Source: Martinezella lusitana | GTDB lineage: Bacteria > Pseudomonadota > Alphaproteobacteria > Rhizobiales > Rhizobiaceae | Length of the DNA stretch: 64,000 bases | Reading direction: 5' to 3' | NCBI RefSeq assembly: GCF_010668395.1 | Contig: NZ_WUEY01000007.1 | Span: 62,001 to 126,000, forward strand | In this document: positions 7,511 through 16,425 of the stretch, piece by piece | Numbering within the stretch: the first letter of the stretch is position 1 | Layout of the letters: every line of letters starts with the position of its first letter | The notes under the pieces: generated by a model | Told to the model about the DNA's origin: nothing | The model's database searches: none | What the model saw: only the letters and a program-made list of their open reading frames with translations | Program-made: the position numbers and the translations under genes

Positions 7511-9271
7511 TTAGTCGAGACGCAGGCGACGTTCAGCGAAGACGTAAAGCGGCCGCCAGAGCGTTCTGTTGAAGAGTGTGACGAAGATCGACATGACGAC
7601 GATGCCGAGGATAACCCGCGGAAAATCGCCAGCTTCCGTCGCCTTTGCGATGTATGATCCAAGCCCGAAGGCTTCGAGTTTCGTGTTGCCCCAGCTCGCC
7701 AGTTCGGCGACGATGCTGGCATTCCAGGAACCGCCGGAAGCCGTCAGCGCTCCCGTCACGTAATAGGGGAATATTCCCGGCAGTATCGCTCGCCGCCACC
7801 ACGTCCACGAGCGGAGCTGGTAGACGGCGGATGCCTCGCGCAGATCGGTGGGGAATGCGCTTGCACCTGCGATGACGTTGAACAGGATGTACCATTGCGT
7901 GCCGAGCACCATCAGCGGCGACAGCCAGATATTCGGGCTGGCACCCGTCGCAACGATCGCAACCACTGCAACGGGAAAGAGCACATTTGCCGGAAACGCG
8001 GCCAGGAACTGAGCCAAAGGCTGTACCCGCTCCGCAACCGCCGGCCGAAGGCCGATCCACACGCCAATCGGAACCCAGATGACGCTGGCAACGGCAATCA
8101 GAACGGCCACGCGAATGAGCGTGACAAACCCTCCGGCAAAGGCGATCCAGACATCGCCCCAGGAGAGTGTCTGGCTGAGATAGGATACGCCATCCCAGAC
8201 GCTCCAGGCGCCGACGACGGCAATCAGGGCATACCAGACAAAGTCGATCGCCCAGCCGACGGTGCGCCGCCCGCCCCGTTCCCGTGCAACCGAACGAGAC
8301 ATGGGCGAAAATCGCACGAGCATGAGCCAGCCCCATACGGCCGAAAATGGTGTCGTCACATATTTCAGCAGGCGCGTGCGGCGGATCAGCGAATAGACCC
8401 AGGAACGGGGCTTCTGCTGTCCCGCGGTCTGTTCGAAGCGAAACTTGTCCGCCCAGGCAACGATCGGACGAAAGAGCAGCTGATCGTAGAGGAGGATGAC
8501 CACCCCCATGGCAAGCACTGCCCAGCTCACGGCAGCGAAATCCTGCTTGTCGATGGCAAGCGCCAACCAGGAGCCGAGCCCGGGAAGCTGCACCGTGGTA
8601 TCGCCCACCGTGATCGCCTCCGAGGCAACCACGAAGAACCAGCCGCCGGACATCGACATCATCGTATTCCAGACCAGGCCGGGCGCGGCAAAAGGTGCCT
8701 CCAGCCGCCAGAAGCGCTGCCAGCTCGACAGGCCGAAGCCACGGCTGACCTCGTCAAGATCGCGCGGCACCGTCCGCAGCGACTGATAGAAGGAAAAGGC
8801 CATGTTCCAGGCCTGGCTGGTGAAGATCGCGAAGATCGAGGCGCATTCGGCCCCGAGCTGGCTTCCGGGGAAAAGCCCCATGAAGAAGGTGACGGTGAAC
8901 GTCAGGAAGCCTAGCACCGGCACGGACTGCAGGATGTCGAGCGCCGGAATGATGATCTTGCCGGCGCGGCGGCTCTTTGCGGCAAGCGTCGCGATCACGA
9001 AGGTGAAGATAAGTGAGGCGACGATAGCCGCCATCATGCGCAAGGTGGTGCGCAGGGCATATTCGGGCAGATATGCCGGGTCCAGCGACAAGGGCGCCAT
9101 AGACAGACCGTCCAGCGGCGCACGCATTTCCGCCACGCCGTGAAGCGCCAGATAGGTTGCAGCGGCAATAAAAGCGAACGCGGCAAGATCGTAGCCGTTC
9201 GGCAGAATGCGAGCGCCGGCCAACGCGGCAACGGCGCTGCGCTCGCCTCGATCGTTAGCAAGGAAAACCAT
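7511..9271 (-). CDS. Fused double-permease of NitT/TauT-type ABC transporter
   Basis: 586 aa, about twice a normal permease, because two BPD_transp_1 modules are joined. The first lies at about residues 80-275 and the second at about 375-570. Each ends in an EAA-like loop (the first near SRGFGLSSWQRFWRLEAP; the second near ASAVYQLRSWTWWRRAILPG). At least 11 hydrophobic segments in the inner membrane. It starts at ATG 9271 with AGAGG upstream, and is first in the operon with the ATPase. The fused form can act without a second permease gene. Confidence 0.93.
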   Translation of the reverse strand: MVFLANDRGERSAVAALAGARILPNGYDLAAFAFIAAATYLALHGVAEMRAPLDGLSMAPLSLDPAYLPEYALRTTLRMMAAIVASLIFTFVIATLAAKSRRAGKIIIPALDILQSVPVLGFLTFTVTFFMGLFPGSQLGAECASIFAIFTSQAWNMAFSFYQSLRTVPRDLDEVSRGFGLSSWQRFWRLEAPFAAPGLVWNTMMSMSGGWFFVVASEAITVGDTTVQLPGLGSWLALAIDKQDFAAVSWAVLAMGVVILLYDQLLFRPIVAWADKFRFEQTAGQQKPRSWVYSLIRRTRLLKYVTTPFSAVWGWLMLVRFSPMSRSVARERGGRRTVGWAIDFVWYALIAVVGAWSVWDGVSYLSQTLSWGDVWIAFAGGFVTLIRVAVLIAVASVIWVPIGVWIGLRPAVAERVQPLAQFLAAFPANVLFPVAVVAIVATGASPNIWLSPLMVLGTQWYILFNVIAGASAFPTDLREASAVYQLRSWTWWRRAILPGIFPYYVTGALTASGGSWNASIVAELASWGNTKLEAFGLGSYIAKATEAGDFPRVILGIVVMSIFVTLFNRTLWRPLYVFAERRLRLD

Positions 9272-9367
9272 GTAGGCCTCTTTGAAAATAGGAGATTATC
9301 AGTCTGTACACGGCCGTTTCGCGTGGCATTCGCGACGCCGGCGGTGCACTTGTTCAACGGAATACGG

Positions 9368-9598
9368 TCAGGCCGCCCGATAACTGCCATCCTCATCGAG
9401 GGCAGGCCCGTTCTCAGTGGTCCAGAAGCACTCGAGCTTCCCGGTGCGGGCGCTGATGTGCCAGACGGCCGTCAGGCGCGGACGCGGTATGGACACAGTC
9501 CGTTCCATCGATCGGGCGCCGTTCTTGACGGGCAAAATGTGCGATGCGGAAAATTGGGTTGCGAACGGCCGTCCGCGGAAAAGAACGATGTTGTTCAT
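9368..9598 (-). CDS. Small conserved rhizobial protein (76 aa)
   Basis: The start at ATG 9598 follows GGAGG. The protein begins MNNIVLFRGRPFATQFSA and contains RPRLTAVWHISARTGKLECFW, a pattern I associate with small orphan proteins widespread in Rhizobiaceae. It is basic, with no membrane span or signal peptide. Function unknown. It is upstream of and co-oriented with the ABC operon but about 100 bp away. Confidence 0.65.
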   Translation of the reverse strand: MNNIVLFRGRPFATQFSASHILPVKNGARSMERTVSIPRPRLTAVWHISARTGKLECFWTTENGPALDEDGSYRAA

Positions 9599-10313
9599 GG
9601 CCCACCTCCTCGGTCCGCCTGGCGGCAGATCCCGAGGCGAGCCGGACAGGCTAGGCCCGACCGACGCTCGCCCGGCGGATGCCGGCAGCGGTCCAGGTTG
9701 TTGCGATGGCCGTCCGGATGCGGCACGAAGCTGCAGCCGGACAGCGACTAGGGTAGCTGTCCATTGGTTTCTTGATCTGTTGGTTTCGTCAGCCTTTGCA
9801 TCAGTCGTGCAGGCAAGGCGGTATTCTCACACCCGCCATGGAGGGTCAATCAGCCGATGGTGCATGGCCCTTATACCAAGGTATATGCCGTCCCGTTTCA
9901 CCGGCCATGCACGCTGCGGCAACCGATAAAAGCCGAGCCCGGTAAAGGCGTTGGAAGGCTCGCTGCACCTGGGATCCGAACTGCGGTGAATGGCGTATCT
10001 CAGCAATCCCGCCTGCCCTTAAAACCATGCAGCCGGCCGGCGAATGCGACATTCGTGCCGGGCAGGAAGCCTTCCCTGTAGAGCGATGCGCAGGGCAGAA
10101 CCGCCATTGGCGCCCGGTCGTCAGAAAACGGGATTTTGCGCAACAATAACTTTCAAAGTAGAGGCATGACAATAGTTGAGTTGCAAATATTCATGCCGTG
10201 CCGCAGAAATATAAGATCGATTCGACTGTGATATCGACGTTTAGCCGGCCTATAATCGCGGTTTTTCCAGAAGAGCACAGTCGTTACATGTCTGAAGCAA
10301 TATAGAAGGCGCG
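9599..10313. other. 715-bp intergenic region
   Basis: No convincing coding frame on either strand. It holds a TATACC-AA-GGTATA inverted repeat (9872-9885), then AT-richer DNA from about 10140 leading to the SARP-type regulator gene. A perfect TATAAT occurs at 10251-10256 with no good -35 box; transcription from there would give a leader of about 50 nt. Confidence 0.4.
10251..10256 (+). promoter_or_regulatory. Putative -10 box of SARP-type regulator gene
   Basis: TATAAT, perfect, 58 nt upstream of the ATG at 10314. The region 17 nt upstream (GTGATA) does not match a -35 box, so an activator may be needed (inference). Confidence 0.35.
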
Positions 10314-12239
10314 ATGGAATTTTCACTCAGAACTTTTGGAGAGATCGCTCTTCTGGACGGTGACGAACGCCAAATAGGATTCCCGAAGAAGGCACTGTTG
10401 ATACTTGCCTATCTGCTTGCGAGCGACAGCAAATCCACCAGCAGGACAAGCATGGCGCGCTTTCTGTGGGGAGATGGCGACATTGCAAACTCGTTGACAA
10501 ACCTGCGCAAGCTCATCTCTCGCATCAAAAGCAGGCAGTCGGGCCTGAAGATGGAATTCCTGATCTTCGACGACACGGACATCCACCTCGTCCACGGCTC
10601 GATCGTGAGCGAGGCCACGCCATTCCGTACCGGCGCGCCCGAGAATTCTGCAGAAAATATTGCCATCCTATCAAGAAGCCTCAACTTAAAATTTCTGGAG
10701 GGAGCCAACTGCCAAACCCGAGCTTTCCTCGACTGGAGAGAGGGCGAAAGGAAACGTCATCTCGCCATGCTGAAGGAAACGCTTGATGCCGTGGCAAAAC
10801 CGGGTGCGACGGAGGGCGATGCTGCGATCATCAAGGAGGCCGCGCTCCTTCTTTTCGAAGCGGAGCCACAAGACGAGACGACCCACCGCATATTGTTGAA
10901 GGCGTTTGACGTCGAAGGCGGTCTTGAACAGCTCAAACACATGTTCTCGCGGCGCAGGGATATCGCCCCGTCCTGGCTGGCGGCCTTGATGGCGGCGCCA
11001 CGCCCGCAACTATCCGCGGCATCGGCACTTTCCTCAACAGGCGCTACGCTGCAGCACGATATCGCCACGCAGCCTATCCTGCGCATACCGCGTCTTGCCT
11101 TGCTGCCACCCGGCAACGACAGCGCGGATATAGCCGCGACCATGGTCGCGTCCTCACTGGTCGAAGACATCACCCTCGGCTTTTGTGCCCTGCACAGCGT
11201 CAGAGTCATCGCCCCCTATTCCGCCGTTCAGATAAGCCGCCAAAGCGAAAATCAACTCGCGCTTTTCGAGCGCTACGACATCAACTACGTGCTGGAGACC
11301 CGATTGAGCGGGCACGATCGCGACCTCTCGCTATTTGCGCAGCTCATATCCCTGCCGAGCAACGAGGTCGTCTGGGCCGAGCGCTTCAACTTCGGCAAGC
11401 TGGATCTGGCTCGCAACAAACACGATATGTCGCGGCAGATCGTCCTCGCCGTCGCCGCCGAGGTCGAGCGCCATGAAATGACGCGCGCGTACTTTGAGCA
11501 GAACCCCGCCGCCTACCATCAATATCTTGTCGGGCAGCAATATCTTCACCGCCTGACCCTGCCGAACATGCGCCGCGCGCGCAAGGAGCTGAAAGCCGCC
11601 CTGCGCCAAAGCGCCGATTTTGCACCGGCGCTCAGCTCCGTCGCCCGCACCTATTCCAAGGAATGGCTGCTCACTGCCCGCGGTGACGACGGGCTGCTGA
11701 AAGCCGCAGAGGATTTTGCCACACGCGCCATCTCGATTCGCAACGACCTGTCCGACGGCTATCGCGAGCTTGGGGTCGTCAAGCTCTTCCGGGGAGCGAT
11801 CGACGAGAGCGTCGAAGCGCTGGAAGTGGCGGAATCCTTCAGCCCGCATCATGCGGACGTCATCGCCGACCATGCGGACACGCTGGTGCATTTTTCCCGG
11901 CCGGGCCTTGCCCTGGAAAAAATCCAGCATGCTATGGAGCTCAACCCCATCAACCCGGATTCATATTTGTGGACGGCGGCCGGAGCGAACTATGCGCTCA
12001 GCCAGTTCCAGACCGCCCTCGACTACATCGGCCAGATGGCCGATCCCAGCCTTGCGGACAGGCTCGCGGCTGCTAGCTGGGCAATGCTGGGCCATCAGGA
12101 CGAGGCCCGAATGCTGGTGCGCCGGGTCCGCGAGACCAATCCCGATTTCGATGTGGACAGGTGGCTGTCCCTCGTCCCGAGCAAGGAGCAATGGCACAAG
12201 GATCTTTATCGCGAGGGACTGAAGAAGGCCGGTTTCTGA
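10314..12239 (+). CDS. SARP/CadC-like transcriptional regulator with TPR repeats
   Basis: 641 aa. Residues about 1-95 look like an OmpR/SARP winged-helix domain (FSLRTFGEIALLDGDERQIG then KKALLILAYLL). About 130-225 resemble a bacterial transcriptional activation domain. About 265-375 match the domain before TPRs in adenylate-cyclase-like regulators (LPPGNDSADI, then VLETRLSGHDRDLSLFAQLI). About 395-620 hold tetratricopeptide-like repeats. No membrane span, so it is cytoplasmic. It is monocistronic with a long upstream region. Target genes and ligand are unknown. Confidence 0.82.
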   Translation: MEFSLRTFGEIALLDGDERQIGFPKKALLILAYLLASDSKSTSRTSMARFLWGDGDIANSLTNLRKLISRIKSRQSGLKMEFLIFDDTDIHLVHGSIVSEATPFRTGAPENSAENIAILSRSLNLKFLEGANCQTRAFLDWREGERKRHLAMLKETLDAVAKPGATEGDAAIIKEAALLLFEAEPQDETTHRILLKAFDVEGGLEQLKHMFSRRRDIAPSWLAALMAAPRPQLSAASALSSTGATLQHDIATQPILRIPRLALLPPGNDSADIAATMVASSLVEDITLGFCALHSVRVIAPYSAVQISRQSENQLALFERYDINYVLETRLSGHDRDLSLFAQLISLPSNEVVWAERFNFGKLDLARNKHDMSRQIVLAVAAEVERHEMTRAYFEQNPAAYHQYLVGQQYLHRLTLPNMRRARKELKAALRQSADFAPALSSVARTYSKEWLLTARGDDGLLKAAEDFATRAISIRNDLSDGYRELGVVKLFRGAIDESVEALEVAESFSPHHADVIADHADTLVHFSRPGLALEKIQHAMELNPINPDSYLWTAAGANYALSQFQTALDYIGQMADPSLADRLAAASWAMLGHQDEARMLVRRVRETNPDFDVDRWLSLVPSKEQWHKDLYREGLKKAGF

Positions 12240-12294
12240 ACATCGCCACAAGCGGCATCCTGCCCGGAACGCTTGCAACTGTGCTAGAAGCGAG

Positions 12295-12828
12295 ATGATC
12301 CGAAACCGCCAACATGGAAGGCCGACATCGTTGACTCGTCTACGCGCGGAAATGCCCGAGGATATCGACGCCATCAGCAAGCTCACCACCGCCGCCTTCG
12401 AAAACACGGAACACAGTTCGGGCACGGAGGCAGCGATCGTCGATGCCCTGCGTGCCGCTAGCGCGTTGACCATTTCTCTCGTCGCCCTGGAGAATGAAGA
12501 GATCGTCGGCCATATCGCCTTCTCGCCCGTCACGATCGAATCCGGAGCTGAAGCATGGTACGGCCTGGGCCCGGTCTCTGTCCGGCCCGACAGACAAGGC
12601 TATGGCATCGGCAAGATGCTGATCGAGAGCGGGCTTGCCCAGTTGAAACAAAACGGCGCCAACGGCTGCGTCGTCCTTGGAGACCCGGGCTATTACACCC
12701 GCTTCGGCTTCACGAGCGATCCGGCCCTTCGCTACGCCGACGTGCCGGCCGAATATTTTCAGCGGATCGTATTCAAGGGACCGCCGCCAACCGGCGCGGT
12801 TGCCTATCACGCAGGGTTTGATGCTTGA
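12295..12828 (+). CDS. GNAT N-acetyltransferase (YhbS-like)
   Basis: 177 aa. Residues about 15-165 form a GNAT fold. The acetyl-CoA loop is VRPDRQGYGIGKMLIESGL (the R/Q-x-x-G-x-G/A motif is QGYGIG). The C-terminal part, GDPGYYTRFGFTSD, is typical of the YhbS/COG3153 group. Substrate unknown. Start ATG 12295; a later TTG could also serve. It ends 15 bp before the 3' end of the tRNA gene on the opposite strand. Confidence 0.88.
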   Translation: MIRNRQHGRPTSLTRLRAEMPEDIDAISKLTTAAFENTEHSSGTEAAIVDALRAASALTISLVALENEEIVGHIAFSPVTIESGAEAWYGLGPVSVRPDRQGYGIGKMLIESGLAQLKQNGANGCVVLGDPGYYTRFGFTSDPALRYADVPAEYFQRIVFKGPPPTGAVAYHAGFDA

Positions 12829-12842
12829 GCAAAACAAAAAAA

Positions 12843-12918
12843 TGGTGGGCCCGGAGGGACTCGAACCCCCAACCAAGCGGTTATGAGCCGCCGGCTCTAA
12901 CCATTGAGCTACAGGCCC
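12843..12918 (-). tRNA. tRNA-Ile2 (CAU anticodon, lysidine type)
   Basis: Full cloverleaf of 76 nt including an encoded CCA. The acceptor stem GGGCCTG pairs with CGGGCCC. The D-arm is GCTC/GAGC, the anticodon loop CTCATAA (CAU), and the T-loop GGTTCGAGTCC. The anticodon arm GGCGG-CTCATAA-CCGCT followed by TGG is close to E. coli tRNA-Ile2, and unlike elongator or initiator tRNA-Met. I therefore assign it to isoleucine AUA decoding, after TilS changes C34 to lysidine. Confidence 0.88.
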
Positions 12919-13079
12919 GGCACGAGAAAAGGCCTCGCGCTTGCGACTCCGGAGCAATGGTTCCCCGGAGCCGACTTGGCTCTAACCCAATTTCTCTTTT
13001 ACGACAAGGGACTGCCGTAATACCTTCACAATCAATCAGCAAAAGCGAACCTGAGGGATTATCAACCAAGGAACGAACC

Positions 13080-13823
13080 ATGCTACTGACGAAAACCAGA
13101 GATTTTGCTCTTGCCGCTCTTGTCAGCGCCACTTTCTTCGTGCCCGCGGCTGCGGCCTTCGCCGAAGATGCCAAGCCGCGAGAAGCCGTCATCACCGTCA
13201 CCGGCGCGGGACATGCGGCGGTCGCGCCGGATATGGCCGTCGTGACGCTGTCGGTCGTCCAGCAGGCGAAAGCCGCTCAGGATGCGCTCGACCAGAACAA
13301 CAAGGCCATGGGCGCCGTGCTGGCGACACTGAAGGAAAGCGGCATCGCCGAGCGCGATCTGCAAACCTCGGGTTTTTCCATCCAGCCGCAATACACCTAT
13401 TCGAACGACAAGGACGGCCATACACAGCCGCCGGTGCTGACCGGTTATCAGGTGACGAACGGCCTGACCGTTCGCGTGCGTGATCTCTCCAAGCTCGGCG
13501 GCCTTCTCGACCAGGCGGTCAAGCTCGGCGTCAACCAGGGTGGCGATATCCAGTTCACCAATGACAAGACGGATGCGGTCCTCGAAGAAGCCCGCAAGAA
13601 TGCCGTCGCCGATGCTGCGGCCAAGGCGAAGACCCTGACGGATGCCGCCGGCGTGAAGCTCGGCCGCATCATCGCAATCCACGAAGGCGGCATCGCTGCC
13701 CCGCCGCAGCCTTACATGCGCGCCATGGCCGCCGCAGCGCCGATGGACAAGGCCGTTCCCGTCGCGAACGGTGAGAACGAATACAACGCATCGGTGAGCA
13801 TCACCTACGCGATCCAGCAGTAA
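13080..13823 (+). CDS. SIMPL (DUF541) periplasmic protein, BP26-like
   Basis: 247 aa from the ATG at 13080; the open frame extends upstream but across the antisense tRNA, so that part is not coding. Residues 1-29 are a signal peptide ending ...AAAAFAEDA. Residues about 35-245 match the SIMPL/DUF541 domain: ITVTGAGHAAVAPDMAVVTL at the start and a typical LEEARKNAVADAAAKAKTL helix near residue 165. Relatives include Brucella BP26/Omp28, which forms periplasmic ring-like oligomers. Monocistronic, with a terminator just after. Confidence 0.93.
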   Translation: MLLTKTRDFALAALVSATFFVPAAAAFAEDAKPREAVITVTGAGHAAVAPDMAVVTLSVVQQAKAAQDALDQNNKAMGAVLATLKESGIAERDLQTSGFSIQPQYTYSNDKDGHTQPPVLTGYQVTNGLTVRVRDLSKLGGLLDQAVKLGVNQGGDIQFTNDKTDAVLEEARKNAVADAAAKAKTLTDAAGVKLGRIIAIHEGGIAAPPQPYMRAMAAAAPMDKAVPVANGENEYNASVSITYAIQQ

Positions 13824-13832
13824 CCAAAACAA

Positions 13833-13880
13833 AACCGCCCTTCGCTCAGATCCGCAAGGATCGAACAAAGGGCGGTTTCG
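13833..13880. terminator. Rho-independent terminator
   Basis: AACCGCCCTT (13833-13842) pairs with AAGGGCGGTT (13868-13877), followed by T-rich DNA. Ends the SIMPL gene. The A-rich left flank could also serve the convergent gene ending at 13947. Confidence 0.75.
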
Positions 13881-13946
13881 CGGCCCCCGCCAAAAGGCAA
13901 AAGGTCAGAAAAAAGAGCGGGGCGCCTTGTGCGCCCGCAATGCCTG

Positions 13947-14288
13947 TCAGCGGCCCAGAAGCGGGCAACCGCGGACGTTGGCGAACATCATCGTATCGGG
14001 GCCGCGGCGGCCGAAGCCATCGACGATGACGCGGCGCGGCGTCACGTCAACGACGCGTGCACGGCGCAGACCATAGCTGCGGGCAACATCGATCGCCTGG
14101 CGCGGATCGCAGCCGCGACGGTCGAAGCGCGGCGGTGGCGGACGATCGTAATCCGGCGGTGGCGGGCGATGCCGGCCCGGACCGACATAAATATCCACGC
14201 CCTGCGCGGAGGCAAAATCCGCCGTGCCCGATAACGCAGTCACTGCGACGGCAACGGCGACCCCCAACTTTGCCAGCATTTGTTTCAT
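13947..14288 (-). CDS. Small secreted protein, paralogue of 14545-14850
   Basis: 113 aa. Start ATG 14288 (GGAG 7 nt upstream) is preferred over ATGs at 14300 and 14354. Residues 1-28 are a signal peptide (MLAKLGVAVAVAVTALSG ... ASAQG). A Pro/Arg/Asp-rich linker (RPPPPDYDRPPPPRFDRRG) follows. The C-terminal 50 residues contain CDPRQAI...GLRRARVVDVTPRRVIVDG...GCPL, shared almost motif for motif with the next gene. Two Cys may form a disulfide in the periplasm. Function unknown. Confidence 0.8.
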   Translation of the reverse strand: MKQMLAKLGVAVAVAVTALSGTADFASAQGVDIYVGPGRHRPPPPDYDRPPPPRFDRRGCDPRQAIDVARSYGLRRARVVDVTPRRVIVDGFGRRGPDTMMFANVRGCPLLGR

Positions 14289-14459
14289 TGTGTTCTCCAT
14301 GAAGCGAAAAGGCTTCTCTCTCATACCTGCAAGATTTATCGAGCGAGTGCCCAAGAGGTAACGGCGCGATACTGAACGAGCTCAGAATCAGCCATTCATC
14401 CGCTATTCAGGTACAATGAACGCCAAAATGACACCAGATGGCCGATAATAGCACAGCGT

Positions 14460-14494
14460 AAAAAATAAAGCCGCCTCCCTTTCGGAGGCGGCTT
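14460..14494 (-). terminator. Rho-independent terminator
   Basis: An 11-bp stem, AAGCCGCCTCC (14468-14478) with GGAGGCGGCTT (14484-14494), loop CTTTC, read on the minus strand into TTTATTTTTT. Ends the gene at 14545-14850. Confidence 0.88.
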
Positions 14495-14544
14495 CGAATC
14501 CATCGAATAGATGTGGAAAACCTGAGCGAGCCCGGCCGCTGCGA

Positions 14545-14850
14545 TCAGCGACGGATCAGCGGGCAACCCGGAGCGTTGGCGAACACGACCCGATCCGGAC
14601 CACGGCGGCCGAAGCCTTCGACCACGACACGGCGCGGTGTGATATTGTCGATACGGGCGCGGCGCAGACCCATTTCGCGCGCCTTCTGGACGGCGAGAAC
14701 CGGCGAGCACGAGCGACCGCGGTTGTGATCGTAGCGAACCTGCTGGATACCCGGATGGAAGTCATTGGCCGATGCCGTAACGGCCGTTGCAGAAACGGCG
14801 CCGAGCGCGATGAGAGCTGCAATACCTGCCTTGGCGAACAGATTGGTCAT
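14545..14850 (-). CDS. Small secreted protein, paralogue of 13947-14288
   Basis: 101 aa. Signal peptide at residues 1-29 (MTNLFAKAGIAALIALGAVS ... TASAND). The mature part contains SCSPVLAVQKAREMGLRRAR, then DNITPRRVVVEGFGRRGPD and ends GCPLIRR. The C-terminal 50 residues align with the neighbouring paralogue, with both Cys kept. It has its own terminator, so the two genes are probably separate units formed by tandem duplication. No known function; likely periplasmic. Confidence 0.82.
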   Translation of the reverse strand: MTNLFAKAGIAALIALGAVSATAVTASANDFHPGIQQVRYDHNRGRSCSPVLAVQKAREMGLRRARIDNITPRRVVVEGFGRRGPDRVVFANAPGCPLIRR

Positions 14851-15018
14851 GGTGTTTCTCCTTCAAATCCTTGCTGCGGATCGTTGCAATCCCGTTGTCG
14901 GCCGATGCCTTTGGGATTGGGCTCACATTAGGTCAGCCAAGCTGAACCGAACGCGAATTGTCCGTTCAGATTGTATTCATGACGGTTAACAACCAGTTGA
15001 CGAAATCATGGCGCCCGC

Positions 15019-15444
15019 TCAGGCGGAGAAATGCAGCACGATTTCGCGCCGATGCGGCCGGTCGCGATGCTCGAAGAGATAGATGCCCTGCCAGGTGCCG
15101 AGCGCCAGCCGGCCATACGTCACCGGAATGCCGATCGAAACCTGCGTCAGCGCGGACTTTATATGCGCGGGCATATCGTCCGGCCCCTCCATCGTATGCA
15201 CGACCCAGCGCATCGAAGGGTCGGAGGATGGCGGCACAAGGCGGCTGAAGAAGGTTTTGAGATCGGTCTTCACATCGGGATCGGCATTTTCCTGAATCAG
15301 GAGGGAACAGGAGGTATGGCGCACGAAGACGGTCAAAAGCCCCTCGCCGCCAGCCGCAGCTGTCCGAACGAATTCCGCTGCCTCATCGGTGAATTCATAG
15401 AGGCCCTGACCGTGGGTCGAGAGCGTGATGGCGGTTTGCGGCAT
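15019..15444 (-). CDS. YjbQ family protein (UPF0047)
   Basis: 141 aa, the usual length for the YjbQ/UPF0047 family. Conserved features: LTVFVRHTSCSLLIQENADP (residues about 38-57) with the His/Ser/Asn putative active-site cluster, and HIKSALTQVSIGIPV and LGTWQGIYLFEHRD near the end. Members show weak thiamine-phosphate synthase activity in E. coli, but the true role is not settled. Cytoplasmic. Stands alone between small genes. Confidence 0.93.
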   Translation of the reverse strand: MPQTAITLSTHGQGLYEFTDEAAEFVRTAAAGGEGLLTVFVRHTSCSLLIQENADPDVKTDLKTFFSRLVPPSSDPSMRWVVHTMEGPDDMPAHIKSALTQVSIGIPVTYGRLALGTWQGIYLFEHRDRPHRREIVLHFSA

Positions 15445-15526
15445 GGCGCTTCCAGAATGTGGTTACGGCGATGCGCATGAAGTCGGGCGCGGTGACCGGA
15501 ATGTCAAGTCCGGGCACTGCCACAAC

Positions 15527-15880
15527 CTATAGCTCAATGGCGATGTCGAAGCCGCCATAGATCATGCGCTCGCCGTCGAAGGGCATGTTTTCCATGTGCT
15601 CCTTCAAGCGCGGGTCAGCCATGACCTTCGCCAATACCGCGTCGCGGCTCTGCCTCGATTCATAGGTGATCCACGAAAATACCACGACCTCGTCTTCCGT
15701 CGCCTGCACCGCACGCGGGAAGGATGTGCGCTCGCCATAAGGCACATCGTCGCCGATGGCTTCGACATAGCTGAGCGCACCATGCTCCCGCCAGACCTCT
15801 CCGGCCGTGCGGGCCAAATCCTTGTAGACCTCGATCTTGTCTTTCGGCACGGCGACAATGAAACCGTCGACATAGGACAT
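15527..15880 (-). CDS. DUF1428 family protein
   Basis: 117 aa from ATG 15880, which follows GGAGGAAGAA; the longer frame to 16213 lacks support. It begins MSYVDGFIVAVPKDKIEVYK and includes VVVFSWITYESRQSRDAV and a final MPFDGERMIYGGFDIAIEL, the pattern of DUF1428 (dimeric alpha/beta-barrel proteins). Function unknown. It runs divergently from the acetyltransferase gene at 16026. Confidence 0.92.
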   Translation of the reverse strand: MSYVDGFIVAVPKDKIEVYKDLARTAGEVWREHGALSYVEAIGDDVPYGERTSFPRAVQATEDEVVVFSWITYESRQSRDAVLAKVMADPRLKEHMENMPFDGERMIYGGFDIAIEL

Positions 15881-16025
15881 TTCTTCCTCCTTTGTTCTAT
15901 GCTCACCCTCAAAGGACGGTCGACGACGGCCGGATCCGACATGGGCGGCACATATTTTGCCGCTTTCCCGCCACGGGGCCGCAAGCACGAAGGATCCGTC
16001 AAGCGATCCATCCAAGGGAATGCCA

Positions 16026-16418
16026 ATGGACATAGAATACAGGCACGATCCGAATCTTGAAAATAAGGCGCTCAATGCCCTCTGGACGACAGCATGGGGC
16101 AGCTCCAAGCCGCGTGATTTCCAGCCGATCCTCTCCAAAAATCTCGCCCATGTTGCCGCATTTTCAGGCTCGACGTTGATTGGTTTCGTCAATGTCGCCT
16201 GGGATGGCGGCATTCACGCCTTCATTCTCGATACATGCGTCGATCCGGCCTTTCGCGGCAGGGGCATCGCGAGCGAACTGGTCGAGCAGGCGAAAATGCT
16301 GGCCCGCGACCGTGGCGCGGAATGGCTGCATGTCGATTTCGAACCGCACCTGACCGGTTTCTATCGAAAGCTCGGCTTCGCTCCGACGGAGGCTGGCCTG
16401 ATCCGGCTGCGCGACTGA
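16026..16418 (+). CDS. GNAT N-acetyltransferase
   Basis: 130 aa. Start ATG 16026 is spaced better from AAGGGA than ATG 16020. The GNAT core has the acetyl-CoA loop VDPAFRGRGIASELVEQA (motif RGRGIA) and ends with HLTGFYRKLGFAPTEAGLIR. Substrate not predictable. Convergent with, and 7 bp from, the LysR gene. Confidence 0.9.
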   Translation: MDIEYRHDPNLENKALNALWTTAWGSSKPRDFQPILSKNLAHVAAFSGSTLIGFVNVAWDGGIHAFILDTCVDPAFRGRGIASELVEQAKMLARDRGAEWLHVDFEPHLTGFYRKLGFAPTEAGLIRLRD

Positions 16419-16425
16419 TACGCGG

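Noticed and set aside
9872..9885. TATACC-AA-GGTATA inverted repeat as a regulator site
   Set aside because: Single short palindrome, far from any start, with no second copy in the window.
12825..13079. N-terminal extension of the SIMPL protein frame
   Set aside because: It passes through the tRNA-Ile2 gene on the other strand; the signal peptide and family start both point to the ATG at 13080.
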